A DNA stretch of 64,000 nt from Prevotella melaninogenica (lineage in GTDB: Bacteria; Bacteroidota; Bacteroidia; Bacteroidales; Bacteroidaceae), in assembly GCF_013267595.1 (NCBI RefSeq), contig NZ_CP054010.1, forward strand, positions 682,001 through 746,000, read 5' to 3'. How positions within the stretch are numbered: the stretch's first letter is position 1; each line of letters begins with the position of its first letter. Both the position numbers and the translations under genes were made by a program. Under the pieces are notes generated by a model, which saw only the letters and a list, made by a program, of their open reading frames with translations, had not been told where the DNA came from and searched no databases. This document shows positions 1 to 10,000 of the stretch, piece after piece.

Positions 1-168
1 CGGTGTACGGTCAGGATAGGCTGTCACAAGCAGACCAGCAATCTTCTTTGGTGTGTCCAAAGTCGTACGGTTGTCTGGCAACGTATCCAATTGGTCAGCA
101 CAAGATGCAAGTATCGCTACAGATGCAAGCATCAAGCTGCCCTTATATATGATATTCTTAATTTTCAT
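1..168 (-). CDS. SusD/RagB-family lipoprotein, N-terminal 56 codons (cut by window edge)
   Basis: Only the first 56 codons are in the window; the gene runs off the left edge. The start reads MKIKNIIYKGSLML and leads into a lipoprotein signal ending LASC (Cys about residue 25), then DQLDTLPDN, a typical mature N-terminus of SusD/RagB proteins. In this family the lipoprotein sits on the outer leaflet and captures glycans or peptides for its SusC partner. It lies 155 bp downstream of the SusC gene on the same strand, the standard susC-susD order. The substrate cannot be told from this fragment. Confidence 0.85.
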   Translation of the reverse strand, partial: MKIKNIIYKGSLMLASVAILASCADQLDTLPDNRTTLDTPKKIAGLLVTAYPDRTP

Positions 169-323
169 ATTCGTTCTATATTAAATTACTTCTGGTTCTG
201 ATTCAGCATCTCTTTATTGTCTAATGGCTGTATCATTTTACAACCATTCACCTTGTTAGGAACTCCAAAGTTACTATCAACATTTGGATATTCTCAGCTG
301 AATATGAAGCCTCCGTTAAAATA

Positions 324-3300
324 TTAAAGACCTAATCTCAATGTCAAGGTAAACTGCTTTGGAACTGGCGCAGCTACACCACCTGTATTGAAGAACTCTG
401 GATCCTGACCGTTCAGCTTCTTATCTGAATAGAAGAGGAAGAGGTTAGTTGCCTGAAGCTTCAAAGCTAAACTACTAACACCAATCGTTCTAATCATAGC
501 TGCAGGGAAAGTGTAACCCAATGAGATTTCTTTCATACGAATAAAGTCACCCTTTGCGATACGAACATCAGAATAGTTATAAGCATTGTAAGCAACATCC
601 AACTGTGAATTGTTGCGGTTCTGACGACGTGAAGCAATTACAGGGATAGTAGTCAAAGCCTCATCACCACTGTATGTCCAGCGATTACGGAACTCCTTAG
701 GCAGAGCATCCATATCGTCATAGCGATTGCTGAAGATATGGTTCAAACGAACCTTATTACCAAAGCTATAAGTAACGAATACGTTGAGGTCCCAGTTCTT
801 ATAACGGAAGACGTTACCAAATGAACCCGTTGTAGTTGGGTCGGCAGGACCTTCGAACTTCAGATACTTAATCTTCTCCTGATCACGCTCCTGGAGATTA
901 AGACCAGAGATTGTTCTTCTACCATCCTCGTTCATGAATGTAGGCAAACCCTCACCATCGAGTCCAGCAAATGGGATGCTAAAGATAGAGTTTACAGGAT
1001 AACCTACAAGACTATAACCAGTTCCCTGTACGAGGTCGATAACACGTGCATGGGTGAAGAGACTTGTGATCTCATTGTGTGTCCATGAGAAGATAAAGTT
1101 AGATTCCCAACTGAAGTCCTTTGTCTTGATATTATGTGTATTCAATGAAAGCTCCATACCATTAGACTTCATTGAAGCAACGTTAGCAAGGTTATAAGAA
1201 CCCAGCTGTGGATGGTTCACGTAACCAATAAGGTCACTATTGCGACGCCAGTAGAAATCAGTTGTAAGATTGATTCGGTTGTCAAGGAAACCAAAGTCAA
1301 AACCAAGGTTGAACTCACGCTTCTTCTCATAAGTAAGGTTCTTATTACCGAACTGCTCATCGTATCCAGTCTCCTGAATAGAAGTAAATGGACGCCAAGG
1401 CACTGTTGCTGTGAAGATTGGCAATGAGTTGGTTACAGGAGGACGGTCACCAGTAAGTGAGTAGCTCAAGCGGAATGTAGCATGTGTCAACGCCTGCTTA
1501 AACACCTTATTAAACCATTCTTCCTCATGTGCGTTCCATGCACCAGAAACGTTATAGGTTGGCAACCAACGAGCTGATGTAGCCTTACCCAGATAGTTAG
1601 TACCCTCATAACGGAAAGTACCAGTCATCTGATAGCGACCCTTATAAGAATAGGTACCTGTACCGAAGTAAGCAAGACTGCGAATGTGGGTATTTGACAA
1701 ACTATAGTAGTCAGAACCCTGCTCCTGGAACATCTTGAATGCACGATAGTTCAGCTTAGCAATCTCACCAGCATCAAACATCATACCCCACTCACGGTCG
1801 AAAGTAGCTTTACGGTCAACGCTATTACTCTCAACACCAGCATAGAGGTTCACGATGTGTGTATCATTGAATACATCGTTGTAAGCAGCAGAAAGACGGG
1901 TATCCCAACCAAAGAAGTGGTTACCTGTTCTGTCAAGAATACCACCCTCTTTGAGGATTGACTCTGGAAGAGCAAATGGGTTGTCAGGATCAGTATAAAG
2001 ATAAGGATTGGCATCGCGGATAGTTGTTGTACCCATTGCACGATAAGCCAAAGCCTGATTAGAGTTTTCACGAACGACATGTTCCATCGTTGAAGCAGCA
2101 CTCTTAACAGCTACCAAAGCAGTAAGCTTCAACTTTGTTATTGGCTTATAGTCAATACTTGTCTGTATACGGAAGTCGTGTACATTCAAGTCCATGTAGT
2201 TATTGTTCAACTCATTGAAGATGTTGAACGGAGCATAGTTACGTGTATATGACTCGGTTGGGTCGAGTGTACGTGAAGTGTTCAAAGAATAAGAGTAAGG
2301 GTTGATATCGAAAGCACGACTAACAGCACCTGTTGATGGGTCAATCGTACGGCTCAACGAACCTGGAGCTCTCTGCTTACGGTAAGAAGCATTAGCGATA
2401 AGGTTCAAACCTACCTGCTTATTAATGTTGTAAGTCGTGTTGATGTTACCTGTGTAACGCTGAACACGGCTTGACTTATACCATCCCGGATCATACATCG
2501 CAGAGAGTGAAGCATAGTACTGACCCTTGTCTGTACCACCAGAAGCACTCACAGAGTGGTTGTGCATGATTGAACTTGAGAAAAGCTGGTCGAACCAGTC
2601 AGTATTGCGATACTCAGCAGCACGCAGATAAGCGTCACGTGCAGCCTGTGTATTCTCAAGACCGAACTGTCCCTTAGTAGCATCATACTCAGAGATAAGC
2701 TGATACATACGACCATAAACACCACTTGTAGAGGCGTTAGCAATCTCGGCATAATTCAAATAGCCCTTCTTCTCTAACTCACGATAAACCTCCATCTGGT
2801 CCTGTGAGTTCATGATATTAAAGTTCTTATAGCTTGGCTTCAAACGGAGAGTGTACTCACCGGTATAGCTCAAATGGCTCTGACCAGCCTTACCCTTCTT
2901 TGTTGTTACAACAATCACACCTGCCATAGCACGAGCACCATAGATAGATGTAGCAGAACCGTCCTTCAGAATCTGGAAACTTTCAATGTCATCAGCATTC
3001 AATCCTGCAATAGCAGAAGAAATCAAAGTCTTTGCATCACCTGATGACAACGAACTTGCATCAACATTGGCAATGTCTTCCATGATGACACCATCAACAA
3101 CCCACAAAGGCTTTGATGAACCGAAGATTGACGTGTTACCACGAACACGAATCTTAGGAGCAGTACCGAACGTACCAGACACGTTCTGAACGCTCACACC
3201 GGCAGCACGACCTTCAAGCGAACGGCTCACATCCGCCATACCATCGAGCTTAGCTTTTGAAGCATCAATCTTGGTAGCAGCACCAGAGAAGAGGCGTTTG

Positions 3301-3632
3301 TCTTGCTGGGTCATACCCGTTACGACGACCTCAGTAAGCTGATGATTGTCATTAGAGAGGACAACCTTCATGCCATCTTTTGCTGTTACGGTCTGAGTGA
3401 CCATACCAATGTAACTGACTACGAGTTTCTTTCCTGCAGGAACGTCGATAGTGAAGTGACCATCAATATCGGTAACTGTACCCGTCGTAGTACCTTGTAC
3501 CATGACAGATGCTCCGATAACGGCTTCTCCATCGTCCTGAGAAACTACGGTTCCGTTAATCTTTGCCTGACCAAACGCTGTTCCTAATGACAGGATAAGA
3601 CCAAACAAAAAGAGAGTAATTCTTTTCTCCAT
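324..3632 (-). CDS. SusC/RagA-family TonB-linked outer membrane transporter
   Basis: The 1102-residue protein starts with a signal peptide ending AFGQ. A carboxypeptidase-regulatory-like domain follows (about residues 25-100, INGTVVSQDDGEAVIGASV), then a TonB-dependent plug with the family motifs RVRGNTSI, WVVDGVIMED and SIYGARAMAGVIVVTTKKG, and a long beta-barrel ending TLTLRLGL. Such proteins import glycan or peptide fragments through the outer membrane using TonB energy, with a SusD lid. The SusD gene follows directly. A promoter with ideal Bacteroidota spacing lies about 150 bp upstream (3788-3818) and shares a distal block with the operon at 14877. The substrate is unknown. Confidence 0.95.
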   Translation of the reverse strand: MEKRITLFLFGLILSLGTAFGQAKINGTVVSQDDGEAVIGASVMVQGTTTGTVTDIDGHFTIDVPAGKKLVVSYIGMVTQTVTAKDGMKVVLSNDNHQLTEVVVTGMTQQDKRLFSGAATKIDASKAKLDGMADVSRSLEGRAAGVSVQNVSGTFGTAPKIRVRGNTSIFGSSKPLWVVDGVIMEDIANVDASSLSSGDAKTLISSAIAGLNADDIESFQILKDGSATSIYGARAMAGVIVVTTKKGKAGQSHLSYTGEYTLRLKPSYKNFNIMNSQDQMEVYRELEKKGYLNYAEIANASTSGVYGRMYQLISEYDATKGQFGLENTQAARDAYLRAAEYRNTDWFDQLFSSSIMHNHSVSASGGTDKGQYYASLSAMYDPGWYKSSRVQRYTGNINTTYNINKQVGLNLIANASYRKQRAPGSLSRTIDPSTGAVSRAFDINPYSYSLNTSRTLDPTESYTRNYAPFNIFNELNNNYMDLNVHDFRIQTSIDYKPITKLKLTALVAVKSAASTMEHVVRENSNQALAYRAMGTTTIRDANPYLYTDPDNPFALPESILKEGGILDRTGNHFFGWDTRLSAAYNDVFNDTHIVNLYAGVESNSVDRKATFDREWGMMFDAGEIAKLNYRAFKMFQEQGSDYYSLSNTHIRSLAYFGTGTYSYKGRYQMTGTFRYEGTNYLGKATSARWLPTYNVSGAWNAHEEEWFNKVFKQALTHATFRLSYSLTGDRPPVTNSLPIFTATVPWRPFTSIQETGYDEQFGNKNLTYEKKREFNLGFDFGFLDNRINLTTDFYWRRNSDLIGYVNHPQLGSYNLANVASMKSNGMELSLNTHNIKTKDFSWESNFIFSWTHNEITSLFTHARVIDLVQGTGYSLVGYPVNSIFSIPFAGLDGEGLPTFMNEDGRRTISGLNLQERDQEKIKYLKFEGPADPTTTGSFGNVFRYKNWDLNVFVTYSFGNKVRLNHIFSNRYDDMDALPKEFRNRWTYSGDEALTTIPVIASRRQNRNNSQLDVAYNAYNYSDVRIAKGDFIRMKEISLGYTFPAAMIRTIGVSSLALKLQATNLFLFYSDKKLNGQDPEFFNTGGVAAPVPKQFTLTLRLGL

Positions 3633-3787
3633 AGATCTCTTTTGATTATTAAAATATTATTGTGTAACTGTTTCGCTAAACTTTACGATTTTGTTCCTTT
3701 CTGAAACATTTTATTAGAGATGAGTCTTAAACCTAAATATATTGCTGCTTTTTCACAATATAAAAAGATTATTACTTTCATGGGATG

Positions 3788-3818
3788 CAAATTTAAATAT
3801 TATTTATATAAGTTGCAA
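3788..3818 (-). promoter_or_regulatory. Promoter of the first susC (-33 TTGC, 19 bp, -7 TAAATTTG)
   Basis: On the minus strand TTGC (3815-3818) is followed after exactly 19 bp by TAAATTTG (3788-3795), a textbook Bacteroidota sigma-ABfr promoter. It implies a leader of roughly 150 nt before the susC ATG. A second promoter of the same form lies at 15015-15045. Confidence 0.75.
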
Positions 3819-3877
3819 GCATTTTTCGAGTAAAATTACATTTTCTATTAAAATTTACTTGAATACTTACTGATTTC

Positions 3878-3912
3878 AACAAAAGAGTACATAAAACACT
3901 TATAATTATAAA
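3878..3912 (-). promoter_or_regulatory. 35-bp upstream block identical to 15105-15139
   Basis: A 35-bp stretch containing AGAGTACATAAAACACTT and ending AATTATAAA is identical to 15105-15139. In both places it lies with 83 bp between the same coordinates relative to the -7 box (3795 to 3878; 15022 to 15105). The DNA between is AT-rich and only partly conserved. This looks like a regulator-binding or promoter-activating block; which factor binds is unknown. Confidence 0.6.
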
Positions 3913-3929
3913 CAGAAGGGTGTTTAGTT

Positions 3930-3978
3930 GACAAGTAAACAGGTTTTACTTGACAAGTTGACAAGTGAACATCTGAAC
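3930..3978 (+). repeat. Octamer repeat array (RACRAGTN units)
   Basis: Tandem 8-bp units of the form GACAAGTA / AACAGGTT / GACAAGTT / GACAAGTG. The same octamer family recurs at 16136-16199, 21569-21712, 49679-49712, 57391-57588 and 57815-57855, always between genes. No coding function is suggested. Confidence 0.6.
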
Positions 3979-4271
3979 AAGGTATTAGTTATAAAAGAAA
4001 AATAGGATTTTGTTTACATGTTGATAAGTTTTGTTTACACGTAAATGGGCGTGTAAATGAACTAAATTGCTGATTTAAAGGAAGACAAAAGATTAGGGGA
4101 GACAGAATAAAGATAAGGTAAAAAGACAAGGTAACAAAGTAAGCAAAGACCAAATAACAAAATAATATGGAACGAGATAATAGCATAATGAGTTACCGCT
4201 CAACCCCTACCCTCCTATCCCAGACACCATAAAACAATAATATAATGTAAAGAAAAATTTAATATTCGAAT

Positions 4272-4376
4272 TGAGAAGGGCATAAATTAGCTTGCAATTA
4301 ACGCCCAATTGGCTTGTAAAAGATGCCCTTTTAGAGCCTTACTAACGCCCTTTTGAAATCTTACTAAGCACCTTTT
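4272..4376 (-). repeat. Dispersed 105-bp five-unit element, copy A
   Basis: Read on the minus strand it has five units of about 20-24 bp, the first starting AAAAGGTGCTTAGTAAG and the second AAAAGGGCGTTAGTAAGG, then a unit containing GGGCATCTTTTACAAGCC. It matches six other copies in the window (B 20956, C 29867, D 38265, E 44144, F 51468, G 59453). Conserved sequence continues outward (TTGCAAAACTGC on the entry side). It lies downstream of the transporter gene 4841-6541, in that gene's direction. Confidence 0.8.
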
Positions 4377-4572
4377 GAAAAGCAGTTTTGCAATAAATTG
4401 ATATAAAGGAAGTTACAAAGGCTATTCAAAAAGAGGTTTTATGGCCATTTGGGGCAAATAAACAACGAAATAATGTAAAGTAAATTCAGAGGCTTAAGAA
4501 GAAACTTTGTGGTAAGAAAACAGATAGCTAAGGACTTTGTATTTAGAGTAAAACATTCTCTCACACATTTAA

Positions 4573-4765
4573 CCCCAATCGGTCATTAGACCACAATGTT
4601 TCAGGAATTCTTGTTTTTGTGTTGTTTCCTAACATCTTTTATTCTCTTGTCGGCATCTTGTCTGCCTTTGTAACTTAACATAGCCCGCTATGCCTGCATC
4701 CCAAAGACAGACAATCTGCTCGATAATAAAACAAATTATGTTTAGGCTCTAATGACCGATTTGGG
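4573..4765 (-). mobile_element. MITE-like element with 18-bp terminal inverted repeats, copy 1
   Basis: The ends are CCCCAATCGGTCATTAGA and TCTAATGACCGATTTGGG, near-perfect inverted repeats. The interior carries no gene. The whole 193 bp is similar, in reverse orientation, to 43667-43856, sharing for example GCCTAAACATA, AGCGGGCTA and GATGTTAGGAAACAA. Long terminal inverted repeats with no coding capacity fit a non-autonomous transposable element; no transposase for it is seen in the window. Confidence 0.6.
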
Positions 4766-4781
4766 TTTAAGAGAATAAAAA

Positions 4782-4811
4782 TAGGGTGCATCAGAAATTT
4801 GATACACCCTA
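4782..4811 (-). terminator. Rho-independent terminator of the AspT-like transporter gene
   Basis: The inverted repeat TAGGGTGCATCA / TGATACACCCTA (one mismatch) with a 6-nt loop is followed on the minus strand by TTTTTATTCTC. It lies 30 bp after the stop of the gene at 4841-6541. Confidence 0.8.
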
Positions 4812-4840
4812 ATTATTTTTTATTTTTATCTTATTCTTTC

Positions 4841-6541
4841 CTAAATCTGGCAGAAGAAGAGTACAATTACCTGCGCTAAGAAGATTCGAAGGAACATACT
4901 GAGCGGATAAACTGTTGAGTAACCTACAGCTGGAGCCTCACCTGCACAGATAGAGTTTGCATAAGCCAAGGCTGGTGGGTCGGTATAGGTTCCGGCAAGC
5001 ATACCCATAATTGTGAAGTAATTGAACTTATACTTCAAACGAGCAATAGTGCCGACAATAAGGATTGGAACAATCGTAATGATAAAACCTGTGTACACAT
5101 ACTTCAATCCGTCACCCTGTACTACGGTGTCCCAGAAGGTTGCTCCTGCCTTGATACCTACAGAAGCCAAGAAGAGTGCCAAACCAATCTCACGGAGCAT
5201 CATATTCGCTGACGTTGTAGTATAGGTCACAAGTCCCATTCGATAACCAAAACGACCAATAAGAATAGCGATAACCAACGGACCACCTGCAAGACCGAGT
5301 TTCATTGGTACAGGCATGTGAGGAATCGCAATTGGCAACGTACCGAAGATGATACCAACGATGATACCAACGAAGATGGTTGCAATATTTGGTGCGTTAA
5401 GGCGCTTTTCAGAGTTACCCATCATAGAAGCAACGCGGTTAACGTTCTCTTCTGGACCAACAACCATGATACGGTCACCCACGATAAAACGGTGGTTGCG
5501 ACCAGCAAAGAGGTCCATACCCTGACGGCTGATACGTGTTACGTTCACGCCATATACTGAACGGAAATGCATATCGCCCAAAGTCTTACCGTTAATCTTG
5601 CTATTGGTGATAACAATACGACGGCTAACCAACTGTTGTGGCTGGTCTTCCTCGTGCCAGTCTACTTCAATCTCTGGACCGATGAAAGCACGGATGGCAG
5701 CTGCATCACCCTCTGCACTGACAACGAGAATCTCATCACCTAACTCAAAAACATTATCTAAGGTAGGAACAGACAATACACCTTCGTGCATAAGACGTGT
5801 ACAAACGAAGTCACGATTAAGGAATTCTGATATTTCTTCGAGCTTACGGCCTGCGATATACGCATTCTGTACCTTCAAATACATTGTGTAAGGCTTTGCA
5901 TGAGGATTCTCAGCTTCTTCCTCATTCAGCTTTTCATTCTCCTCTTGAAGGTTTACCTTGCAGATATAACGGATAGCGATCGTCGCACTGATTATACCAA
6001 CCACACCCAAAGGATAAGCACAAGCGTAACCAGAAGCGATGTCGAAGTCCATGCCATTCTTGAAGACACTGTGGAGTGCTTCATTCGCAGCACCAAGACC
6101 AGGAGTGTTCGTCACAGCACCATAGAGCGTACCGACCATCATAGGAAGATTTGTCTTGTCCTGCGTGTCAAAGAAAATGTAGTAACAAGCAAACATCACA
6201 AGGACGTTGAGCAGGATTGCCACCGTCGAAAGAATGTTCAACTTCAGACCACCTTTACCGAAACTTTCAAAGAATCCCGGTCCGACTTGCAAACCAATCA
6301 TAAAGACGAAAAGAATCAATCCAAAGTCTTGTACAAAGGTCAATACGGGGATAGGTCCTGTAAATTTAATGTGACCAGCAAGAATGCCCACAAACAACAC
6401 AAAGGTAACGCCAAGCGAAATACCTCCAATTTTAATTTTGCCCAGGTAGATACCCAAGGCAATGACAATAGAATACAATAGCATAATATGGGCTACCGTA
6501 TCCTGTTTCTCTGCCGAAAAAATATCAATTAACCAGTCCAT
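4841..6541 (-). CDS. AspT/YidE/YbjL-family putative transporter with two TrkA-C (RCK_C) domains
   Basis: The 566-residue membrane protein has about five N-terminal transmembrane segments (about residues 15-195), a central soluble part with two RCK_C-like domains (about 205-370, including [12 protein letters not shown] and [12 protein letters not shown]), and about five more membrane segments to the C-terminus. This duplicated layout is typical of the aspartate:alanine-exchanger-like family in Bacteroidota and of E. coli YidE/YbjL. Members are thought to move small anions or amino acids across the inner membrane, with the RCK_C parts sensing a ligand. The substrate here is unknown. It is a single gene with its own -7 box (6561-6568) and terminator. 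Confidence 0.88.
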   Translation of the reverse strand: MDWLIDIFSAEKQDTVAHIMLLYSIVIALGIYLGKIKIGGISLGVTFVLFVGILAGHIKFTGPIPVLTFVQDFGLILFVFMIGLQVGPGFFESFGKGGLKLNILSTVAILLNVLVMFACYYIFFDTQDKTNLPMMVGTLYGAVTNTPGLGAANEALHSVFKNGMDFDIASGYACAYPLGVVGIISATIAIRYICKVNLQEENEKLNEEEAENPHAKPYTMYLKVQNAYIAGRKLEEISEFLNRDFVCTRLMHEGVLSVPTLDNVFELGDEILVVSAEGDAAAIRAFIGPEIEVDWHEEDQPQQLVSRRIVITNSKINGKTLGDMHFRSVYGVNVTRISRQGMDLFAGRNHRFIVGDRIMVVGPEENVNRVASMMGNSEKRLNAPNIATIFVGIIVGIIFGTLPIAIPHMPVPMKLGLAGGPLVIAILIGRFGYRMGLVTYTTTSANMMLREIGLALFLASVGIKAGATFWDTVVQGDGLKYVYTGFIITIVPILIVGTIARLKYKFNYFTIMGMLAGTYTDPPALAYANSICAGEAPAVGYSTVYPLSMFLRIFLAQVIVLFFCQI

Positions 6542-6560
6542 AAGTATTATTTAGTGTGTG

Positions 6561-6568
6561 CAAAGATA
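6561..6568 (-). promoter_or_regulatory. -7 box TATCTTTG of the AspT-like gene
   Basis: TATCTTTG on the minus strand lies 20 bp upstream of the ATG, so the leader would be very short. No clear -33 box is seen at 19-21 bp. Confidence 0.45.
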
Positions 6569-6910
6569 AAGATTTAAAGGCATATAATCTAATCTTTTAT
6601 GACGAATTTTAACCATGTGTCTGTTTTTGTATACGTTACTTTCTTATTTACCTATGTAAAAACTGTTCGTAAGATGTTATTGAGCCTTCGGGATTATGAA
6701 ATGATGAGATATTCTTTTCAATGTAGACAAATAAAGATGAAAGGCATTGTAGTATAATAACCTATGAGAGATTAAGATAGCCAAAGAAGTAATTGTCTAC
6801 TTTCATCTTCATGCTAAGGACCTCTAAATCTTTTTTGTTGCTATTCTGGACATGACCTATTCTATTCATTCTAATGATTATAAAGTCCCTCTCCTACTCT
6901 CATCACCTAA

Positions 6911-6968
6911 CGTGTCGATGCTTAGCACGCATCGTGCTGATGGTAAGCACCAATGGTGTCAGGTGCTA
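6911..6968 (+). repeat. Palindromic ~55-bp repeat, copy 1
   Basis: Contains CGTGTCGATGCTTAGCACG and GTAAGCACCAATGGTGTC, with overlapping small palindromes around GCACCAATGGTG. It matches the reverse complement of 15850-15903 (GTCGTGCTGATGCTTAGCAC, then CACCAATGGTGCTGAG). Both copies are intergenic, on either side of the T9SS-cargo cluster. Confidence 0.5.
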
Positions 6969-7000
6969 AAAGATTGCGATAAGGCTACATAAATAAAAGA

Positions 7001-7048
7001 ATCCCCTTGTTTGTTGTCGAATAAGTATTCTACAACAAACAAGGGGAT
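7001..7048 (-). terminator. Rho-independent terminator of the LRR protein gene
   Basis: A perfect 17-bp stem (ATCCCCTTGTTTGTTGT and its complement) with a 14-nt loop, followed on the minus strand by TCTTTTATTT. It lies 22 bp after the LRR gene stop at 7071. Confidence 0.9.
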
Positions 7049-7070
7049 TGACTATTTATTAACTACTAAT

Positions 7071-10000
7071 TTACTTTACGCTAATCTTTGCAGCCTTGTT
7101 TCCTACACGTACGATGTAGGTACCACGAGCAAGAGAGATGCGTGTGCTATCGTCAGCAACCTTACCTTGGTAAACGAGTTTACCATCGATTGAGTAGATA
7201 GCTGTTGTAGCATTCTTTGCACCAAGGATATTAACAGCACCATCGAAGAACTGAATCTTAACATCCTTATCAGCTGTAACAGCATCAATGCCTGTTGGGT
7301 CAGGTGTAAACGCGATGTAGTTTGTATAGATAAGTGCATTAGGGAAGTTATCGTTCGACATCACACAAACAAGGTTGGTGATAGGCTGAGTGAGCTTCAA
7401 TGTAGTTACACCATTCTCAACGGTATACTCATCATTGACCTCTAACTTCTCACCTTGTAACTCGCCATCTTTATAGGTCACATTACCGATGAACCAGTGG
7501 TAGGTTGTCATCTCACCGCCAACGACAGCTTCAGAGCTGAGGTCAACCTTACCATCAACGCACTTAACATCGATTGGTGCCTGAAGGTTGTAAGAGTATC
7601 TATCAAATCGTTTGCCGTTATTGCTTGGCAATGGCATTGTAGAGAACTTCAGACGGTTGCCAACAACGTTGAGAACTCTAAGGTTGGTATTTTTTGATAC
7701 GTCAACCTTTGTCAACTTATTAGCGTTCAACCACAACTGCTCTAACTGAGGAAGCTTGTCGAGTGACACGCTTTCGAGGTCGTTATCGCTCAAGTCAAGG
7801 TTCCAAAGCTTAGGGTTGTCAAGCTTGATTTCCTTCATCTTATTGCTTGAGAGGTAAGCAATACCAAGGTTTGGCGCCTTTGATAAGTCGAAGTTCTTAA
7901 TCTTATTACCCGTTAACGAGATGAAATTAAGTTTTGGGAAAGCTGACAAATCAATATCAGTCAACTCATTTGCTTCAAGGTTCAAATCAGTAAGATTTGG
8001 TGCTGCAGGGAGCTTAACAGATGTCAGTCCGGCATGAGTTATAGAAATGAGCTTCGCTTCCTTCAAACCAGTGAGGTCTACATTAGTCATATTAACGTTT
8101 GCAACACTGAAGACTTTCACCTTATCATCAGGCTCAGCAACAAGCACACGTACCTTTGTATTCGGCTTTGACTTAGCTCGGAAGATCTTGTAAGTCTCTC
8201 CAAGTGTATACTGTGTGACATTACCATTGCCGCCCCACTCGAAGTAAACAGACTTACCAGGAACATAGCTTGCGAGAGACAATACTACGCTATCGGTCTG
8301 GTTGACAGTAGTAAATGATGCCAACTCGTATTTAGGGAAGGCGATAGGATGAACATTAGTAGTCTTGAAGACGTTCTTACCTTCGAAATCAGGATAAGCA
8401 GGATGTGTCATCTCGCAATAGATTGAGTCAAGTGCGAGGTTGGTGAACTTAGCTGAACCATTGGTGATGGTGTAGTCCTTGCCCAACTGTAACAGTGTAC
8501 CATCTTTCTTCTTCCATACAAAGTTAGTTGTTGACCCATCCTTTGTAATATTCTGTTCAGAGAGATCAATACCTGGTGAAGAGGTTGAAATCTGCAATAC
8601 ATGCTGTGGTGCATAGATAAAGTTGCCACGAGTCAGACCGAAGTCGTTAGGCATATTAGCCAATGTGAAGTAGTTACCACTAACATTCAACTTCTTAACT
8701 GGTGCTACAGGTGGAATCTTCACCTCAGTAAGTTCGTTGTTTGCCACATTGATATCCTCGATGAGTTCGCTGTGATTAAGGAGGAGACGAGTGAACTTAT
8801 TGTTAGAGATATCAAGCATACGCAAGTTGTCGGCATCCTTAAGATCCAACTTATTCAGTTTGTTGTGACTTACATTGAGCTTGGTTACACCATAGATGGT
8901 ATTGAAGAGCAATGAGTCAACTTGGTTATGACTAATATTGATATCAGTCAACTTACTCTTATTAAAATAAGATGATGGACCACGAAGATCAACACGATTT
9001 AGCTGATTATGAGAGAGGTCGAGTTTCTCAAGCTTATTGTTATAAGAGAGGTCAATAGTAGTAAGACCTGCATTCTTCAACGTCAGTATGCGAAGTTCTG
9101 TAAGTGCAGAGAGGTCGATGTTATCAATGTATTGACCATCAGACTCAAGACTTGTTACGTACTTATCTTGTGGAACATATATAATAATGTTACCTGCGCC
9201 AGTACGTGTAGTAGCAATATTTGCTGTAGCAGGGCGCTCTTCCTTAATCTGGAATGGCTTTGTTTCTCCATCACCTAAGTCAACCTTTACTGTTACAGGA
9301 TTAGCTGCTGTAGCACCAAGGATACCCACCGACATGTTAACAGGAGAACCCTCTGATCCAAGACTTGACATTTCAACAGCCTTCACATCCTTACCAAACT
9401 CGGCAACAGTCTTCACACGGAAGTTCTCTGTGCGGATAGGATAGTCTCTGAGACGGCTATTAGTAAACTGAACAAAGACTTCTTCATCAAGTGCTTTCTT
9501 CAATGTCACCTTACCAGCCTCGTATGAGTAATAGCTGTCGTCTAACTCTACTGGCTTTGTTGGGTCAGCCTTTGGAACACGGTAGAGTCTTGCCTGAGTC
9601 GTTGTATTTGCACGAAGCACACGCTTACTAAGGTCGATAACATCACCTACCTTATATGTATCATTCAACTCCATAGGGTTTTGCTCGTGGTAATACTCAA
9701 ACCAGTTGCCTGGCTCTGGCAGTGTAGCAAAATCCATATAGTTATAACGTACGTTGACACTATAGAGTGCAGGGTTCTGACTAACGTCGAGCTTTCTCAA
9801 GAGGTTACGATCACAAGAGAGCGTAAAGAGCTTTGGATTGCTTCTTAAATCAAGTTCTTTCAAGTTATTACCACCACAATAGAAGTAGTAAAGTTCAGGA
9901 CAATGCGATACATCAATGGTCTCAAACTTCACGTCAGTATTGACAGTTCCAGAAGAATGAGAGATATAGAGCTGTGTAATTTTAGGGTTATGGCTAAGAT

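Larger units (their letters stand above)
6542..7000. other. Intergenic stretch between AspT-like and LRR genes
   Basis: Apart from the -7 box at 6561-6568 and the palindromic repeat at 6911-6968, no gene, RNA or clear signal is seen in these 460 bp. The DNA is AT-rich with no long open frame. Confidence 0.5.

Noticed and set aside
4573..4765. Possible insertion sequence with its own transposase
   Set aside because: No open frame of useful length lies inside; only a non-coding MITE-like element is supported.
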